From assembly GCA_030248135.1 (NCBI GenBank), contig JASANC010001532.1, forward strand, positions 1 to 64,000: a stretch of DNA of 64,000 bases, read 5' to 3'. The notes under the pieces are model-generated. The model made no database searches. It saw only the letters and a program-made list of their open reading frames with translations, and was not told where the DNA came from. The translations under genes were made by a program, and so were the position numbers. This document shows, piece by piece, positions 32,368 to 47,300 of the stretch; the stretch's first letter is position 1, and every line of letters begins with the position of its first letter. This stretch comes from Theristus sp. LFF4_11 (Eukaryota; Nematoda; Chromadorea; Monhysterida; Xyalidae).

Positions 32368-35300
32368 GTAATACGTGACGTCAAGATTTTGACTTTTTGT
32401 TTTGATCTTGTTCTATCACTGGAATCTTATTCTTGAACGAATTCACGCAGTCGTCTTAAAGAAACAAAAATCCGGTGAAAGCAATAGGTGCATTTTCTTT
32501 GTGGTTTTCCCGTGAGACTGTGGTTGTTTTGCAGTTTCATTCAATAACACTGGCCCGCTTTCGTATTTTCGTTTTCTCAGTCTTGTGTTTTTCAAAGATT
32601 CCCATGTCATATGTTTAGTCTGCATTTGCCAATGCTAACTGAAAGCTGTGTTCACCACAGATGCGAAATGTTTCATTCCATTCATGCTGGTGCAAGGCTA
32701 CCATGTATTCATGTATTTACTCATGAAGCGCCAACCATAGCATTCAGATTCTACTATTTTTTCGCTCAGTTGCTCTCACAAAGGGTTTGCGTTTCATTCT
32801 TGCAGACAGTCCAGTGCCGACTCGCTGTCCCCGCGCACCAAACGCCGCCGACGTCGAGAACTGGAGCTCGAAGCGAAACGCGTCCAAGTGAAACGGTGTG
32901 CGCTTTGGCCTAGCCGTTACAACGGCCGTTTCGTTTTATTCACGTGTTTAGAAACCTAATTATAATTTCTGTTTTTTGTTCAGTGGCAGTTCATCGTCGA
33001 GTGACGAAGCGCCCGAGACAACGAGCAGCAGTGGCGAAGTGTCCAAGGAGCAGTCAGTGCCCTCAAAGGAAACAAAGAAGAAACAAAGTTACCGGTCGGT
33101 CATCAATATTTGCTGGTGTCAAACGAAATAGTTTCGCACGTACATGTTTCTTATTCGTTCATTACTGTGGTTGCTTTATTCATTCAGGCAGTACCTTCGC
33201 CAGAAGCGTAGTCGCTCAAGGGACAACCATAGCAGTGGATCCGTGAATCGCAACCAATCGCTGTTGAGCACACAGCCGATCACTGCGGCCATGACCGAAC
33301 ACGCCGGCAAATTTCATGGCTCGCAAGTTAGAGGTTTTTCTTGGAAATGAACGAATGAGTCATGGGTGATTATGATGCTGATTTGCGAACAGGTTTATGA
33401 TCTAAGCACAGGTTTTATCGTAAAACAATGCAGGTAACATTTCACGCATTTCGTCGTCGTCCGGAAGGCAGTACACACAGTACTGGTACACAGTAGTACA
33501 CTGTACACAAACACAAAAACAAACGCGGAAGCACACATACTGTACGCTGACACGAGCGCTATTTGTTGTTCGTGTATGTTTTTGTTTGTGACTGTGACTG
33601 TGCAACATTACCGCAAGTTGGGCACTGTCTTCGGGCTAGCACTTTAGCAGGATCGTTCATTGATTCAGGTCCACTGGAAGGTCGGTCGCATCGACAGCCA
33701 CCGCCAGCACGTGGACTCACCCACAATCCGTAGCACACCACCAGTAGAGTACACGACACCGGAGCCGGTGCAAACGAGGCATTCGTTGTACACGGCGGGC
33801 AGCCGACAGTCGTGGGCACCCGCAAAAGCACACGAGCCACCCGCGGTCTCCGCTCACCAGCAACATCGGGACTCGCTCAGTGGCTCGCCTTATGCCGGTC
33901 GGTTGTGTTGGCGTTCGAGAATTGGTTTATTTCAGCCTTTCACGCAAGTCGCTCGGGTTTTTTTGTTTTCGGTGATGTCTGTCAGAATGACCATTTGAGT
34001 GAATGGCGGTGGTTACATCTGTCCCTGATTACATCTGCTTGAGCGCCTTCCGTCATGGAGCTTGGAGGAGAAGGTTCTGTTTTAAACAGAGTCATCAAAA
34101 CTGCGCTATTTCACAATCGCTGAACGTGTCCTTTTTCAAGAACCGAAACAGGAATGCTGATTTATTTTTGTTACCTTTGGTATCAACGTGAACATCAGAA
34201 AAAAGTATTGTTCTGTTCTTGATAATCATGATGCAAAAAAAACTTTTCAACGCACGTGTATGACACACTGATTTTGGTGGCGAAAGGACTCGCCTCATTA
34301 TCGTGCGTCATGCCTCTCTCTGTGTTGTACGTTTTTTCAAAAAAAGTGAATTTAGAGTGTGTCAGTCGATTGACTATTGGCCGCGCTTCCCTCTTGTTTC
34401 TTAAAACTGTGGAATTGGAGCTACACGAGGAGAGAGCTTTAGCGCGACACACACTCTGAAGAAAAAGTCGAAAGTACTGGGCATTTGAGTGAACAAGATG
34501 ACAGAGCAGAGGCAAACGTTTTTTTGTTTCTTCAAGTGCTCTCTGTTCTTGTTGAGCAAAAAAATGGTTGAGTCTATGCAGTTTTGTTGTTTTGGGGTTT
34601 AATAGAATTGTTGGAAAAGTGTGAAAAATTTTATTATTCTATATGTACAATATTTCAGTATTGTTTAAAAAATATCATGAAAACTGAGTTTGTAGACCAT
34701 AGGCATGACTTTCAGTTTGATGCCAGAGAAAACGTACAATTCGCACAGCGCTTGACACAAAAAACGCAAAAAGCAATGATTCATCAGCACGTGTTTTGTG
34801 CGCTAGCTTGCGCTCGCGTATCCTCAGAACGTTTTTTTCTGTTCACTTGCATTGCGTCATCCATTCAGTCGGTTGGCCATTCGCGGAAAAGCCTCAAAGC
34901 TGAAGTGCACACCGGCAGGCAAAACCAGCAGCGCAGATTTATTGCTTTGTTGCACTGTCAAAACTTTCAGAACTAAATATGTGCGTATACAGAGGTGTGC
35001 AACTCGTTATAATGCCCGCAAACCGGTTCGATGCACTGTTTCAACGTGCTGTATGTATCTCTATAAGTTGTGCTTCGCTTTATGAAAGTTGGCTTTCCAG
35101 ATGAGTTTTCAAGAAGGTTGTTTGTTTTTTCTTGTCGAAAACATCGGCCCACCAGTGCGAATGTGTTTTTTGTCTGCTTTCTGAACCCGATCTTCTGAAC
35201 GCCCACTGTCAGCCCCCGCGCTTTGTTCAGCGCATTTTTTGTGTGCCGGCCGATGTATTATTTTGTCCCTTCGAACACAATTTGCGGCGACAAAAAGAAA

Positions 35301-38300
35301 TATCGGCTTTCAGTCCATTTTCGACGGTTTTGTTGACAGGAAACGCAAAAAAAGGAGAGGTGTTTCACGAACATAAGCTTTGTCCGTTGTCTTGATCGAG
35401 TCAGATCGTTTACGCCCCCATTAAATTTCGTTCATCGCTAAAACTTCCTTCTTGCTTTTACTGGGAAGCTCAGAATAAGTGCGTTCACTTGATTTGGTTG
35501 CGTGCGGGTGATCATTGATGTTCGGCTATGCGTATCTTTTGGAACAGGCCGCGCTCAATCTCCGTCGATCCGCGTGCTGACGGACAACGTAACGTGGCTT
35601 TTTGGCTGTTTTCGGCTGTCACTAACAACTGTAGAGTTCAAACAACCGACCAATCACCGTTCTGATCACCGTTGATTGATTTCATTCAAAACGATTTGAT
35701 TGATTTCGCTCAACAAAACAGTTTCAGCGATCAACACGACGCCAGCACGCACTCGTGCCTCGTACGCGTCACCATCAACACTGACACAACAACAACAACA
35801 GAACATGGCACTGTCGCTGCACGGGCCTGCGATGCTGCAACGGGCGCAACAGTCGTTGGACCAGGTTGTCATGACAAAACATGTTGTTAAACGGATTTTT
35901 ATCACTTTCAAGTGTCGTTTTAAAACGGATACAGTTTTGTAAATATAGCAATTCAGATGGTTTATGCAATACGAGAAAACATGTAATTTTCATTTTCTGT
36001 AGACCATAAAACGATCGTCCAATAAAAACCGGTTTTTGTCAGTGCTGGTTTGTTTACGTTTTGCACAGTTTGCAGCTTGCCGAGCAGCCAGCCAGCCCAA
36101 CAACGCCGAGCGCACCAAAGTCAGCACTGTTGATTCAACGTGCTTCGCAGCCGGCGACCACAACCAACAACAAGGACGTGTCACCGCCTCTGGATGTTGT
36201 GCCGGTCAAGGAAAGCGACACAGTTCCGCAGGCCGTTTTACAGGTACATCAGAATTCGGGCCACCATGACTATTTTCTTTCTTGCTTTAATCGGACTTCA
36301 AAAGCCCCCCTCCAATTTCAGATCAGCGAAAACTCAGCGTTCCGCCCAATCCAGCCAGCGCCGATGATCAAGGACAGACAGGCGCCCATTCTGCCGCATC
36401 CGTTGACGACGCGCAACGCTGCCGTGCCAGCACGAAAGCAGGCACCGATCACGAGACAGGGCGGCTTCGAGCAAAACGAGCCGGTGCACGTCAGCGCCAG
36501 CGACATCATGCAACATGCACCGCCCGAGTTTGACCCGCCCGGCTACTACGCGTTTGCGGTCGGTTCTAGAAACCTTGAGTGCTCGAGTGTTCTTTGAATC
36601 ACTCTTGAATCCACCTGCAGCCTGAAGTGTTTGTCGTTTATTATCTCAGGGCTCCCGGTTGTCCGGCTCGCCAAAGGAGCCGCCGCTAAAATCGCCCACC
36701 AAGAAAACGTTTCCCGTCCACGTAAGAATTGCGCTTTATTATTTTTTTCGTTGACGAATGTGTTGTTATTTATTATCCTCAACAAAACTTCAGGTGCCAC
36801 CCATCCACACAGCACCAACCGTAGAGACATACTCGTCGCGTGTGCCCCGTCAAATGCATTGGTCACAACAACAACAGCAACAGCAACAGGGTCAACGTCC
36901 ACACATGGTACCACTGAGGCATTCCGGCGCAGCACCGGCTTACTGGGATCGAGCGGCGCACCAGCAAGCGCAAGCTCAAATGCAAAGTCATCTGCAGAAG
37001 CAACAGTCCGCACCGACCACTGGTACAGGCTACTTTTTTGTTTCTCATTGTTTCCAGGGTATGGACCCGACTTTGTTATATCAAGAGAACTCAAACACAA
37101 GTGGAGTCGAATGCTTATCAGCACAGTGCAAGGGTGTTCAGGGGGAAGGGAGGGGTGTTGGTTGATGACTTTGTTGATGCAAGCAATGAATCTGATTCAG
37201 GTGAGACGCGTCAATCGCGACAGCCACAGCGACGTGCGCTGACGCTCACAACGGCCAGTATGCCGCAGCAGCTACACCGAACGCAATTCGACAGCAAACA
37301 GCTGCAACCGATCAAGGAGACACCCGCAGTCGAGTCGCAAACTCAGAAGAACTCATTAGAGAGCAAACGCTTGAACCGAGCTGACACTGCGCCCGCGAAC
37401 TCCACTCGTACGACCGTTTCGTCTGCATCAAAACCGACGAAAATCGAAGCCGAACCGACAGACAATGCGCAAGCGTCGACGAGTGGCCAGGCAGAGCAGT
37501 CTGCAAGCAGGCAGCAGTCGCCGCCGCTGGCGACCGTTGTCTCGTCCGCTGTTGCGCTGCCGACGTGCACGAACACCACCGTGATCAACAGTGTGCCGCT
37601 GCCGAAGGGCAACACTGAAACGGCACAAGCGCTACGCCATCGCTCTGCTGAGCCACCGGAACAACGAGCACGCTATCAGTTGCTGCAGTCTGCTGGCAAG
37701 GCGCTGGCCGACCGAGTCGGTGCGTTTATCACGGTGTTGCGTTGACTCGTTCGGACGCACTCCATGTTCATTGTTTCTCTGCAGCGCCTCCACCAAGCAC
37801 CACCGTGCCACTGCCGGATGTCGTGCCACGCAGCACGGTCAAGCCATCGATGCTGCACCAGCAACAGCCCGCAGACGCACCCCCTTTGCTGCGTCCGTTC
37901 ACCGCAAAGCCGCCGACACAGCCGGATGAATCAAACCTGGAACGCTGGCGGGCTCGCAAGAAATCGCTGGAGTCATCGAGGCGTGACGCCAGTGTCGACA
38001 ACGCACGTCAAAACGCACTCACTGCTGTGCCATTAGTGACCGCACCTGTCACGCGTAAGACTGCAACAAACGTTCTTGTTGGTGTTGCAAAGGAACTTTT
38101 CGTTAGTGACACAAGTTATTGTTCCGTTCTGGTGGCAATACACAATTGCACTAGTCTCGCGTGTAAACACTGAAGAGCTTAGCAATTTGGTTGACACAAG
38201 AATGAGGATAAATCTGTCTCTACAGCAATAGTTTATTGAAACGTACATATGATGTAACGCACGACTACAGCACGCTAGCAACAGAATCAGCAATGTAAAC

Positions 38301-41300
38301 AATGCCCATTTGTGCCACTGAATTTCCTTTCACCTTTTTAAATCAGCTACTTTTAGATTCTATATCTGCTTTTTACAACGCACTTTACAACATTGACATC
38401 ACACAGCAGCAGGAATCGTTAAGCTTTTTGGTTTTTGTTAAGGTGCGCCCTATGTACCGTTGATGCGATCATCAACTGTAGCGGATGTGCGACCAGCCAG
38501 TGCCAGCCAAGACGCTCACAGTCATTTGTATCGACAGCAGCAGTTCACCAGCAAGCATCCGCTGAATCGCGCCAAAACCACGGAAATGGCCGTGCAAACG
38601 CCGCCGATCCGTCGAACGCAACATCACGCCCAACCGCATCATCAATTTACACCCGATGAAGAGTTCCCGTTAGCACAAACGGAGCGCCCGACAATAAAAC
38701 GACAAGTGGCATTGTTTGAAGGTTGGATTAAGGTTGTCAATGTGCATGTACAAGTCGAACTCAATAACATATCCAACTAGCTGATTGGTTTATGCATGCG
38801 CTCTGTGTGCACGAATTGCTGAGAATTGCGGAGTTCGACTTGCACAGGTTGCATGAATTACGTGACCACCACCAATCAGCTAGTTAGATATGTTATGGAG
38901 TTGGAGTGTATATTGCAGTTTTGCTGTTACAGTCGAATATAGACGTGCTTGGTGCGATCTGTATAAAACGTGAACATTCGTGTCAAGGCACGGCACGTCA
39001 TCAGCAGCAACAGCCACTGCCGAAGAGTCACACGATCGCATTGACCCCTCCGACTGAGAGCCGCCAACAGTCGACGTCACCTGCGTTGGCGCAGAAGCCG
39101 CCAGCGTCGCCGACCCTGTTGGCAGAGCACGAGGAGCTCGGTGCAGGCCCGATGCCGGTGCAGAAGTCGTGGCATGTGACGCCGTCGAAACTGTTCGGCC
39201 AGCCATCGCCGCCCGCTGTGCGCTATCGCGATCGCGCCTCACTCGAACAGAGAAAGTGCGATGCGTTGACAGAAAACTAGCGATGCTTTTGTTAAAACTG
39301 TGACGTTAGTTTCATCACGTTTATTGCCTTCAGAGCCCGTAACCGCCAGTCTACGCCTCCCGACTTCTTCACCTCGGCGATGCAGTCCGCCCTGAACGCG
39401 CCCAGTGGGCCAATCACAATTCACGAGAAAAGCGCTGCCGTCGATCGGATCTCGACAAAGCTGAGGTACAATTTGTTCAGCATCACATGTTGGTTTTGTT
39501 TTTATTTCAAAATTGTGAGCTCGCAGCAGTGTTACTCATGGCAATCAATGTGGCTGTGCCGTGCGCATAATGCTGCTGGCTCAGGTCAGCGGCAGCTGGC
39601 ACAGCCATCATGCCGAATGTTTGCATAGTCGAGCAAAATGTGACTATGATCATCAAAACATCCACCGTGTGTTCAGCATAAAGCCAGCTTTTAGTATGTG
39701 GCTTTACGAACGCATTCCCGTTTTCTGAAATGTTGTTTTTCGGATTTCAGACAAGAAATGTGTGTCTCTTTTGAGGAGTCTGGTAATCGAACATTCACTG
39801 AGCGTGACCGGGCGTGGAATTCTTGTTACTCAAGTTTTTTAAAGTTAGATTAAGATCCGTTGTATTAACCATATCTATTTTTAGCAGCATGACATCGTCT
39901 GAAGAATTCTAATATGGTTAATGCTTCCCATCTGTGTGTTGTGAAAACAGAAAAACCGATCTGTCCCTTGGTTCCTTGGGAGTAGGCATGTTTTCTGTTG
40001 GTTTACGTGTTCATAACGCCTACATCGTTTGTGTTAAATTGTTCAGTTCATGTGTGGTTTTTAGTGGTTCTTGGCAGAGTAAATATATTGATGGCGAGTT
40101 TGCTGCTGCAATTTTGAAAAATTTCAGTTTTCTTGCTTCAAAAGCATTAATGAATGTTGCAATTTTTGAAGCAGCTTCCCAGGGTTTAAAAAAACGCTAA
40201 GGTCATCTGCCAAGCTACAAAACTTCTTGTCAGTACAACCAGCGTAAATAAAAAAACCACAATTTCAGTGACAAACCAGCATCACCAATCGCCGAAGAAC
40301 CGCCAGCCTCAATGGGCAACAAAACGTCGGCCAGCTTTCAACCGCAGCAGCAGCAGCAGCGTGTCGACACAAGCCAGTTGTCCGACATTGTGGCTGGCCT
40401 GGAGAGCACTGCTGTCAAGTTTGAGGTTCGTTGGCGTGTTGCTACTGAACACTGAATGTGTGCACTTTGTAACTAGCACATTGTACGTAAGTAGCACATT
40501 GTAAGTAGCACATTGTAAGTAAACAACTTCAATCGGTATCATCAGATTCAGACTGATCTGGACGTTTATCCGTTTGTAAATTCAGGCCAACAAGCCGGTG
40601 AATCGAGTTTCTTCGCCACTTAACTTGACAACAAAGCGACACTCACCGGTTGAGATCAACAACAACAACACAAACAACAACAACAACAACACAAACAACA
40701 GCAACAACAACAGTTCATTGGTAGTGTTAGCTGTCCGTCCCAGCAAGCAACCAACCGGCACTGACTTGTCGTCCCTGCCTCAGTACACGACACAGCGTGC
40801 TCAGCTGACCATTGCTGCGCATCAGCCAGCACCTCCAACAAAAGGCCAACAAAACAACGCGGACATTGTGACAGCGGCCACAAAGGACCTAAAGTCAACA
40901 ATCCTCCCGTCTCCGGATCAAAACAACGCGACCACGGTGCTGTTGGACTCTTCACCCGTGCTGCAACGCAAGGAAGACAAGATCACAACACTGATCATCA
41001 CGCCGGAGCCTCCATCGGCCACGGAGTCGCCACCGAAAACACCCACTGCCCGTCGTTTCTCACCAGCGTCTTCATTTGAACGGACCAATCAACAAAGCCA
41101 GTCTCAACCAAGCCAACGATCACCAATCAACATTGTCGATTCACTCGAAACGTCGCCTGACCGCGACTTATCAGCGTTGGATGTTCATTCGAAGGCGGCC
41201 ATCTTCGAGGACCTGGCCGTCAGAGAGGAACAGAACCGCCAACGGGGGTACTACCCGACTGTGGGACATCCGCCGCAAATACAGGTGAGAAGTGATGTTG

Positions 41301-44300
41301 CTCGTACTGATTTGATAGTCACTCAGCGTTTTGCGCTCCAGTGTTGGCAACGAAAGAATGCGGCTTACCGCGAAGAGAGCTCAGGTCGAGTCCGGAGTGC
41401 ATTTCATTCATTGGTTGTAATTCAATAGAACCTGCACGTTTGTTACTTTTCAGGCGGGTCGCCAGAGCGTCAGCAGCTCCGACGGCCAATCGCGTCGCGA
41501 CTCGCCGTCCGTGCCGAGCGTCTCGCACAGTCCAACACCAACAAAAACACACCAGCCGCATCTGCTGCGTCGTGGCACGCCTCCGATCGGCGAGCAAACG
41601 CAGCTGCAGTCGTTAGACACGATTGATCCAGCGACAACAACGACAACCAGTGACGAGATGCCTCCGAGACCGGTCACCCGAACGCCGAGTCTACGAACGG
41701 TCGTGAAAGTGCGCGAGCAACGGGCACAACTCGCTTCGGAACAACAGCCGCAGCCGCCGCAGTATCAGTCGATTGCACAGCGAACGCTGCACGATCAGCA
41801 GCTGTTGATCTCAGAGCAGTCGGTCACCGGCAACATCGTCAAGGCGACGCCGCCACCGAAATCGCACGCTGCTCCGGACGAGAATGATGAACAGGAAGAC
41901 GGATTCGAAGAGGAGAAGTTGAGCGTTCATGAGAAAACGAAACGCTGGGAGTCGAAGTTGGAGGAGCGCACGGCGAAACGCGCACGCACGCAGACGCAGC
42001 CGGTCACTCAGGTGAGTCTGGCAACACGCGACGCTCGGACTCACTGCGCTTGTAAAGTGCGCTTTTTGGTTGGTGTTTGTCTGCGGGCGCGCTTCTGGAA
42101 GCCTTTTTTTCAATTTGATTGCTGAAATAAGTTTATTCCTCGACCCAGTTTTAGTGATTGTCGACCGTGCACAATTTGAAAATTCAATTAGACAAAAAAA
42201 GAAATGCACAGGACTGGAAGCGTCACTAAATGTGAGAATTCATTTTACTATAACAAAAGCACCAAAACTAAAAATTTTATGAGTGAGTTCGCTTCATTTC
42301 AAGCGTAAATAAATAAAGTGTACTGCAGTCAGATCACATGTTTATAATTGCACACTTTTGACTCCGCACACTCTTGACATGACTTTTTGCTGGAAAATAT
42401 TAGTTTTTTCTTGCAAAACAACGCGCATTTCATTTGAACAATGAGAAAAATAGGAGAACATCGTGGAGCGCTGCAAAGTCGCTCTGTCATAATATTTATT
42501 ATACAAAGTTTATTGAACTTTTCATTCATCCCTACACTCCACCTGTTGTCACCTGTTTAGCAATTTATGTATTTGTTTGCTTTTTGCTGTCCATTGCAAC
42601 TTTTTCACTTCAATTTACATCTCAATTTCAGAGCGAAGTTCGAGAGGCCGAAGCACTGCGAGCAAAGCTGAAGGGCGAGCCGGTCACGCCATTGCCGCGA
42701 ATTGGTCAGTCGCTTGATTTGAAATTAGATGAAAGTGTGATAAATTTAGAATGTTAGGTAAACCTAGGGCCGTACATAGTGTCCATTGTAACACCTGGCG
42801 CATTTGCACGCATCACCTAAATTAATAATTCGACCAGTTTACGAATCACCATTCGACCAGTTTATGACATGTTTCGCTAAAATGACCATGAGCAGTTAGA
42901 TCAAGAACGATGGAAAAAGTTATATTTCATATTCTCTATATCAGTGCAGAAGGGGAAATGATCGTGTCCCAGTTTCCTGTCTTTTCACAACGTTTTCGAT
43001 TAGGTAGAGTCATAGGAACGTTTTGTTTCGAACGTGGGGCGCGAATTACTCGCAAAGTTTCAGCAGCCGTCACTTTCATAGAATAACGAAAAAGTAACAC
43101 GGTAGACAGACAAGTTGAATCCGTAAAGTAAGTGGGCACTCTCTAGAGACAACAAGGTTGACCACTCGTTAAAATAAAACTAAATCAATCAATTTACTTA
43201 CTTTCGTACATGCAGAGTTTAGTTTACTTCCTACTTCTCTAATGGTTACCAATATGCACACACACACGACGCGGGTGTATCAGTTCTGTTCCTTGTAAGA
43301 TCTTTGTGTAATGAAATTTTGTTTCAACTGGCTTGAGCTTTGTTCGTTGTCAGAATTTGCCCTTTTCGCAAACACACTGCCCGAGTCTTGCCTCAATGGC
43401 AGTACAATTGTGTATGCGTTGTGTGTCTGTTGTTTTATTAAATTTTATGTGTGCTCACGCGTTACTCCTTGAATTTCAAATGAACATTATCTCCGTTCGA
43501 AAGCAGAAATCGTACCGGGTGTGTTGGTGTTTTTTGGTTCGACTAGAGAATGAACCACAGGAACGAATCGTTCACATTAGCAGAATCAGTTTCTTCAGTT
43601 ACAATGACAGCTTTTCGTATTTTGGTCTGGCTCTCTTTCGATGCAGATACAAAAATTGGTTGTTGGACTTTTCCGCTTGTCAATCTTGCAAAGTGTTTTG
43701 GCACAACTCTGTGTGTAATTTTATGTGAAATTTCGTTAAAAATAAACACAAACGCAGCCTCTGGCCACAAACACAAACACACGGCCTTGAAGCGCGCAAA
43801 TCAACTCTCGATTCAAAATACTGCCTGCGAAAATCCATAAAACCGATACTCTTGCTTTTTTGCCCGTGTTTTTCTTTCTTTTCGATATTTATCATTCATC
43901 TCAGAGACAGACAATGATCATTGTGTTTTACGCTGTCTGTCATGAACAAGAAGACCCAAACACTTTGTTCCTGCGAGCTGAACGCGTTTCTCTGCACTTT
44001 TCAAAAAAAGCATCGAGCAAAAAAGAAGCAACTTCAAAAACGTTGCGTTTGTTGTTCATTTTCCAGACAAAACACGGAAGCTACAGACAGCGAAGAAGGT
44101 CGTTCATTTGCATCCGATATCGGACACCGAGAAGGAGCGCAGCACTGACTCGTCGTTGCACCAGGAGCTGTCCGTCGACACAGAGCTACGCGGCGTTGAA
44201 CAGTCGCAGCAGAGTCCTCGCGAGCACGCACAGCGACTGCCGTCGCCGAAAGAGCACGCCCAGCTGACCGTCTACAAACGACGATCAACCGCAGCACACG

Positions 44301-47300
44301 CACGACTGCACACTGCAAAAACGATGGGGTGAGCGAGGCGGCGTGCAGACGGTCTGCTCTCGTGTAATTTAGTTACGTTTTATAATGCTAACAACACACA
44401 CAAATGGCTATAGCGCGTTCATGAAGCAGTACCCAGTGCCCCGTGGCGATGTTTAAACGTCACAGCTACACGTCACTAAATACTGCTTCATGAATGCCGT
44501 TTATTAAAATGTTGCTTGATCGGTGGTGTTCAAATCATTGATTGAACAAAAGTTTTGCTTTTTATCCCGAAGCTTTTGCTGTCAGTGCCACCCTGCCCCA
44601 TTATTATTTTGAACCACAATTGACACTTGGTGCCAAAAAACTGTTTTGCATTTGTTGCCAGCATGCTTATTTGTTTTTTTGTTGCACTGCACTGTTGCCT
44701 GCGATCATACAAAAAGCGAAATCAGAAGCAATTCACAAACAACATTTCGCGTGTTTTGGGGTCAACCCGATTTCACACCTCTTCATTCAGAAACCTTTTT
44801 CTCAAAAAAAAACAGAACGCAGTCACTGGAAACGGCCTTTATTCTGGAAAGGTTCACCAAGGATTCACTGGTTGTATGATTGCAAGTTTTTTGTCGAACT
44901 ATGCAATTGTACTTTGTTTTCATGAAAAATTAGAGGTTTTGATGTTTTTAATCAAATATTTTATGATAAACGACAGACACAGACAATTGTGCGTCAATGT
45001 CAGAGCTGAAGTGTGTGTGCTAGCGTAACAACTGTGATTGCGTTCTGGTTTTGTTTGTCCGTTTGTGCAAGTGTGTTCGTCTCAAAGCATGTGCACAATA
45101 AAACTTCTCAAGTAACGTCGTCGTATTTTAATGAAATAACACTGCACGAAATAAAAACGCCGTAAAACCAATGAAAACTGTCAAGACAAAACAGCACACG
45201 AAACACGGTTTAAAAACCGCTCAGCGCATCGCGTAAACTTTTGGCCATTTTTAGTTTTCTGATAATTTGATCTGTATGTATTCACAGGTCGCGCAGTCCA
45301 CAAAGTGTATTGTATGCAACGAAGAGTCTTTCTTGACTGTTTGCCGTCTTTGAATGTTTTGTTTTGCACTTTTTCAGTTTGGTATTTTTTTATCAAAAAT
45401 CGTCTTCTGAGCCTCAAATTACAGATCGAGAAGCTGTACGTTTCAGTTGGTTTTCCATCAGTAAAATCAGACGATTGATAGCTGCGCATTGGTTTGAGAC
45501 CGAATTGCAACTGAAAATTCGCCGAATCGAATAATGGGTGCCTATATGGATGATCAGACGTACGAGCTGTGGATGCTGCGCATAACGATCGCAGCCGTTT
45601 GGTTCGGTGGAATGTTCGTGTTTCTGTTCCTGCCAGTGTTCATTCCGTGCGTCATCTTCAAAATTCTCGAATTCATTGGGATCGTCACGATGAAGCCAAA
45701 GACGTCCCCGTCGTCCGATCATCGTGCGTGCAACGGCGAAGCGACTAAACTCATCCAAAAGAAGACCAATTGACTCTTTGAATCGAGTGGCTGTTTGAAA
45801 ACTGTTTAAGATAACAAAACACACTTTTCGTTTGACTTGCTTTCTGTTCTTCTGTCGCACTTTTTTCTGTCATTTGTATCTGCTGTGCATCTACTAAATC
45901 TGCTGGATTTTTGTGACGCATGATGAATGTATCTGTATTTTAAAAAAATTTGGATTCAAAACAACTTTGAATATTTTTTAACTTTGGCTTTCCTTTTGGA
46001 TAATGCAAGCAAAGTAACTGTAATTCAACCGGCATGAACATGGGTGGATAGTTTTAATTTACTGATAAGAAAATTCAACAATTGAGACGCATATGCGGCT
46101 GCGTCCCGTTCACAGAACGGTGACAAACAGCGCGAATGCGAAATTCAAAAACGCAACATGATCGTTCTTTCTTGTGCTGCACAGCTGGGTGCTATCCATG
46201 CAAGCGAAGCCCAATAATAATCACTTTTACGGTATTTCAGTTCAGAATAAGTGGATCAGCCAGCACGCGCGATGCACGAAAAACTTTAGCCCATAAACGT
46301 GTACAAAACAAAAAATGGCGGCCTACAAAATCGATGATTCACTCTTCATTCAGCGACCACTGTTGTGTGGTTTGTGTCTTTTGTGTGATACAGCACACGC
46401 AACAGCGTCGCAGAAAAATAAAAATAGCTGTAAAATACATATATTTATTTGCAACGGGCCGTCTTTCAAAGGGCTAAAACACATTTTGCAGGTTGAATGC
46501 AGACATTTGCCATTTTTCCTGCTTTTGCAAATGCGTTTTTTTTCACCAACAACCAGCTCAATGTTCAGTATTAGAAAGAACCAAAAATTCAGAAAAAAAA
46601 ACTTGCTAACCGTTTGCTAACTGCAGCGTTTTCATTTATCATCAACCAACTTTATTCGCTTTCGTCGCGCTTGCGCTGGCACCAATTTTTCGCTGTTATC
46701 GCTTTGCGGCCGCTGGTGTTCTGCGTTTTTTTATGAATAATCATTTGTCTCAACTCTTTTTGACACAAGCGCACTGTGCAGTTTTCAAATTACACAACAG
46801 CATAGCACAGCACATCCGAACAAGCAAACTCGGTTTGAAATTGCTTGAATAAATTCGAAATAAAATCCGACCTTGCACTCTCAGCATGGACCTTGGTTTG
46901 CTTGTTGTCTTTGTGTCGTTCGTTATTTTCTGGCACAGCTGCCTAAAAATTCTGCGTTTTCTTAGCCGCCGGTTTGTCGTTTTTCATACCTCAAACGTTT
47001 TGTTGATCAGCTCTGTTTGGTTGTAAACCAGCTTTTTTTGAAAACCGCCATCAAGCCAATCAGCGAAATTGCTCAATTGACCGCAATTATTTGTTCACTC
47101 ACAGTTGCAAAGTTCACGAGTGACATGTTCGTGCTCGCGGTGTGTTCACTTTTCAAGAGAACAGACTCTGTGTGTGATGTCAATCCAATCTGCTTTGTGT
47201 GTGCCACATGCAGTTGTGCCGTTTGCTTGCAGCGTTCACACTCAATCGGAGGCGCCAGCAGCGTCAGAGCGCTCATCAGTGGCGAGTCAACGCTCGGTCG

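Noticed and set aside
37038..37200. Upstream extension of the SVIL exon at 37201
   Set aside because: The open frame extends left, but only an acceptor at 37200 (GATTCAG) keeps phase with the previous exon ending at 37022.
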